NCBI GenBank assembly: GCA_964437425.1
Contig: CAYTGO010000007.1
Location: 1 to 64,000 of the forward strand
DNA: 64,000 nt
From: Scalindua sp964437425
GTDB taxonomy: Bacteria; Planctomycetota; Brocadiia; Brocadiales; Scalinduaceae
Reading direction: 5' to 3'
Shown here in pieces: positions 62,626 through 64,000 of this stretch. Numbering within the stretch: the first letter of the stretch is position 1; every line of letters starts with the position of its first letter. The notes under the pieces are model-generated. The model did not search any database, was not told the DNA's origin, and saw nothing but the letters and a program-made list of their open reading frames with translations. The translations under genes were made by a program, and so were the position numbers.

Positions 62626-63165
62626 TTATGTTCTAAAAGGCATTCCAAATAGCCTCAGCATCTCACGTGACTGTTCATCAGATTTCACAGACACCACAAA
62701 CGTGATATCCATACCCTGAACATACTCTATATCGTCAATATCTATTTCAGGAAAAACTGCCAATTCGCTTATACCCAAAGTATAGCAACCACGACCATCA
62801 AACGATTTAGCTGAAAGGCCACGAAAATCTTTTATTCTAGGCAAAACAATGCTTATCAAACGATCCATAAATTCGTAAGCCATCCTATCACGAAGTGTCA
62901 CCTTACAACCGACTGGATCTCCTTTTCTCAACTTGAATCCAGCTATATCCTTACGAGCTCTCGTCATACTTGGTTTTTGGCAAGAAAGCGTTGCTAAGTG
63001 CTTCATCGCATCTTCAAGGAGTTTTTTATTCTCCTTAGCTCTACCAACACCCATATTTATAACAATCTTCTCCAGTTTAGGAACTTCCATCTTGTTCTTA
63101 AAGTTGAACTTTTCCATCAACTGGGGTACAATTTCCTCTTTATATTTTTCTATTAAACGCACCAT
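62626..63165 (-). CDS. rplE: Ribosomal protein L5
   Basis: 179 residues. KLEKIVINMGVGRA, ARKDIAGFKLRKGDPVGCKVTLR (in parts) and the C-terminal GMDITFVV, DEQSREMLRLFGMPF. Binds 5S rRNA and the P-site tRNA. Confidence 0.97.
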   Translation of the reverse strand: MVRLIEKYKEEIVPQLMEKFNFKNKMEVPKLEKIVINMGVGRAKENKKLLEDAMKHLATLSCQKPSMTRARKDIAGFKLRKGDPVGCKVTLRDRMAYEFMDRLISIVLPRIKDFRGLSAKSFDGRGCYTLGISELAVFPEIDIDDIEYVQGMDITFVVSVKSDEQSREMLRLFGMPFRT

Positions 63166-63193
63166 ACTTTATCTTACATCCTAATCTTCAATT

Positions 63194-63529
63194 TTACTCA
63201 GAAGCAATTATTTCGCTTCCACATTTATAACACACTCTAACCTTGTCACCATTCTCAAGAATTTTGCGCCCTGTCCTTACACCCATACCATTCTTCTCAC
63301 AATTTTTATTTTGGCATATTACCAACACATTAGATACAGACACGGGTGCCTCCTTCTGTACGCGGCCGCCCTGCGGGTTCTTCTCACTACGCTTTATATG
63401 CTTCTGAATGTAATTAATTCCTTCTACAATGACACGATTCTGCTTTGTCATCACATTCAATATTTTACCCGTTTTGCCGGCATCATCACCAGCAGTAACT
63501 TGTACAAAGTCATTTTTTCTTACATGCAT
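63194..63529 (-). CDS. rplX: Ribosomal protein L24
   Basis: 111 residues. KOW motif KNDFVQVTAGDDAGKTGKIL and KHIKRSEKNPQGGRVQKEAP. Four cysteines at the C-terminus (C-x4-C ... C-x2-C) form a possible zinc site, as in some other bacterial L24 proteins. One of the two assembly-initiator proteins of the 50S. Confidence 0.96.
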   Translation of the reverse strand: MHVRKNDFVQVTAGDDAGKTGKILNVMTKQNRVIVEGINYIQKHIKRSEKNPQGGRVQKEAPVSVSNVLVICQNKNCEKNGMGVRTGRKILENGDKVRVCYKCGSEIIASE

Positions 63530-63562
63530 ACCTTTTACCGACTTCCCTTTAAAATATTACAT

Positions 63563-63931
63563 TCAAACTACTTCAGGAGCTAATGAAATTATTCTCATGA
63601 AATTCTTTTGCCTTAATTCTCTTGCAACTGCACCAAAAATCCTAGTCCCCTTTGGACTCCCATCATCTTCTACAATTACAATTGCATTTCTATCAAATTT
63701 CAAATAAGAACCATCTTCACGCCTTATATTTTTCTTTGTCCTTACAATCACACCCTTAGCAACATCACCTTTTTTCACGACTCCGTTTGGAATTGCTTTT
63801 TTCACTGCAACCACCACGATATCACCAACAGACGCATACACACGCCTGGATCCCCCAAGCACCTTTATGCACTTTGCCATCTTTGCGCCCGAGTTATCGG
63901 CCACATCCAACATCGTTTGTTCCATTATCAT
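63563..63931 (-). CDS. rplN: Ribosomal protein L14
   Basis: 122 residues. QTMLDVADNSGAKMAKCIKVLGG, RREDGSYLKFDRNAIVIVED (in parts) and GTRIFGAVARELR are typical. Binds RsfS (encoded at 13524-13862) in the silencing reaction. Confidence 0.97.
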   Translation of the reverse strand: MIMEQTMLDVADNSGAKMAKCIKVLGGSRRVYASVGDIVVVAVKKAIPNGVVKKGDVAKGVIVRTKKNIRREDGSYLKFDRNAIVIVEDDGSPKGTRIFGAVARELRQKNFMRIISLAPEVV

Positions 63932-63949
63932 TTTATCAACATCCTTTTG

Positions 63950-64000
63950 TTATTTCACAATACGAACTAATCTCCAGCGCTTATCCTTACTTATTGGCCT
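63950..64000 (-). CDS. rpsQ: Ribosomal protein S17, C-terminal end (cut by window edge)
   Basis: The last 16 codons read RPISKDKRWRLVRIVK before TAA at 63950-63952. This is the normal S17 C-terminus, and rpsQ precedes rplN in the spc operon. The rest is outside the window. Confidence 0.95.
   Translation of the reverse strand, partial: RPISKDKRWRLVRIVK

Noticed and set aside
1..64000. CRISPR arrays, insertion sequences, tRNA genes
   Set aside because: No regularly spaced repeat array, transposase or convincing tRNA cloverleaf was seen; a computed scan could still reveal a divergent tRNA.

Overview
The window comes from an anaerobic ammonium-oxidising (anammox) planctomycete. The partial 16S rRNA gene at the left edge contains, base for base, the target of the planctomycete probe Pla46 (505-522) and of the general anammox probe Amx368 (173-190). 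The low-GC, AT-rich intergenic DNA and the marine-looking gene set make a Scalindua-like organism the best guess, but the genus is inference. The sequence is a draft: two 100-N gaps (15121-15220 and 25564-25663) are each flanked by an identical 55-nt repeat. Collapsing one copy plus the Ns restores an intact reading frame both times, so neither gene is really broken.

Layout. 1-567: 5' part of a 16S gene on the minus strand with tandem rRNA promoters. 1022-1418: a small operon encoding a 33-aa membrane microprotein and a 75-aa protein. 1577-4943: archaeal-flavoured genes (archaemetzincin, both subunits of DNA topoisomerase VI). 4982-11270: a complete peptide/nickel-type ABC importer on the minus strand, directly preceded by a VapBC toxin-antitoxin pair (11277-11841). 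12095-13862: rubredoxin, a small unknown, a PqiA-like membrane protein and RsfS. 13958-19447: an ABC-2 exporter, a membrane-anchored helical protein and a K+-dependent membrane pyrophosphatase in one operon. 19786-22895: zinc-ribbon protein, cupin and a lexA-DUF6504-dinB SOS operon with a clear operator. 22955-27843: a fusion of a glutamate-dehydrogenase-like domain to a glutamate racemase, a GNAT protein and a KamA-family radical SAM enzyme. 27920-31521: two paralogous lipoproteins bracketing an FAD oxidoreductase and an exported protein. 31739-35651: a MenC/N-acylamino acid racemase family enzyme that appears to start at ATT, a Dabb lipoprotein, an HtrA protease and a formylglycine-generating-enzyme-like protein. 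35718-41215: Minf_1886-family protein, MetRS, PSP1 protein, an NtrC-type two-component pair and a cold-shock protein. 41367-50362: pnp/rpsO, a polyferredoxin membrane protein with a DUF362 partner, ftsY, a NusB-PHP fusion and ribH. 50582-52483: a TatC-FecR fusion and a dual-specificity phosphatase. 52511-64000: the spc/alpha ribosomal protein operons, read right to left from rpsQ to rplQ, with a methyltransferase inserted between rpsM and rpsK and no rpmD.

How parts fit. The right third is housekeeping (ribosome, RNA polymerase alpha, Sec, RNA decay). The left two thirds mix energy conservation (pyrophosphatase, rubredoxin, polyferredoxin), envelope functions and DNA repair. The least conventional features are the domain fusions (racemase with a GDH-like domain, NusB-PHP, TatC-FecR), the duplicated papain-like lipoproteins, and the microprotein operon beside the rRNA promoter. 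Function calls rest on motifs read by eye; no database search was run.
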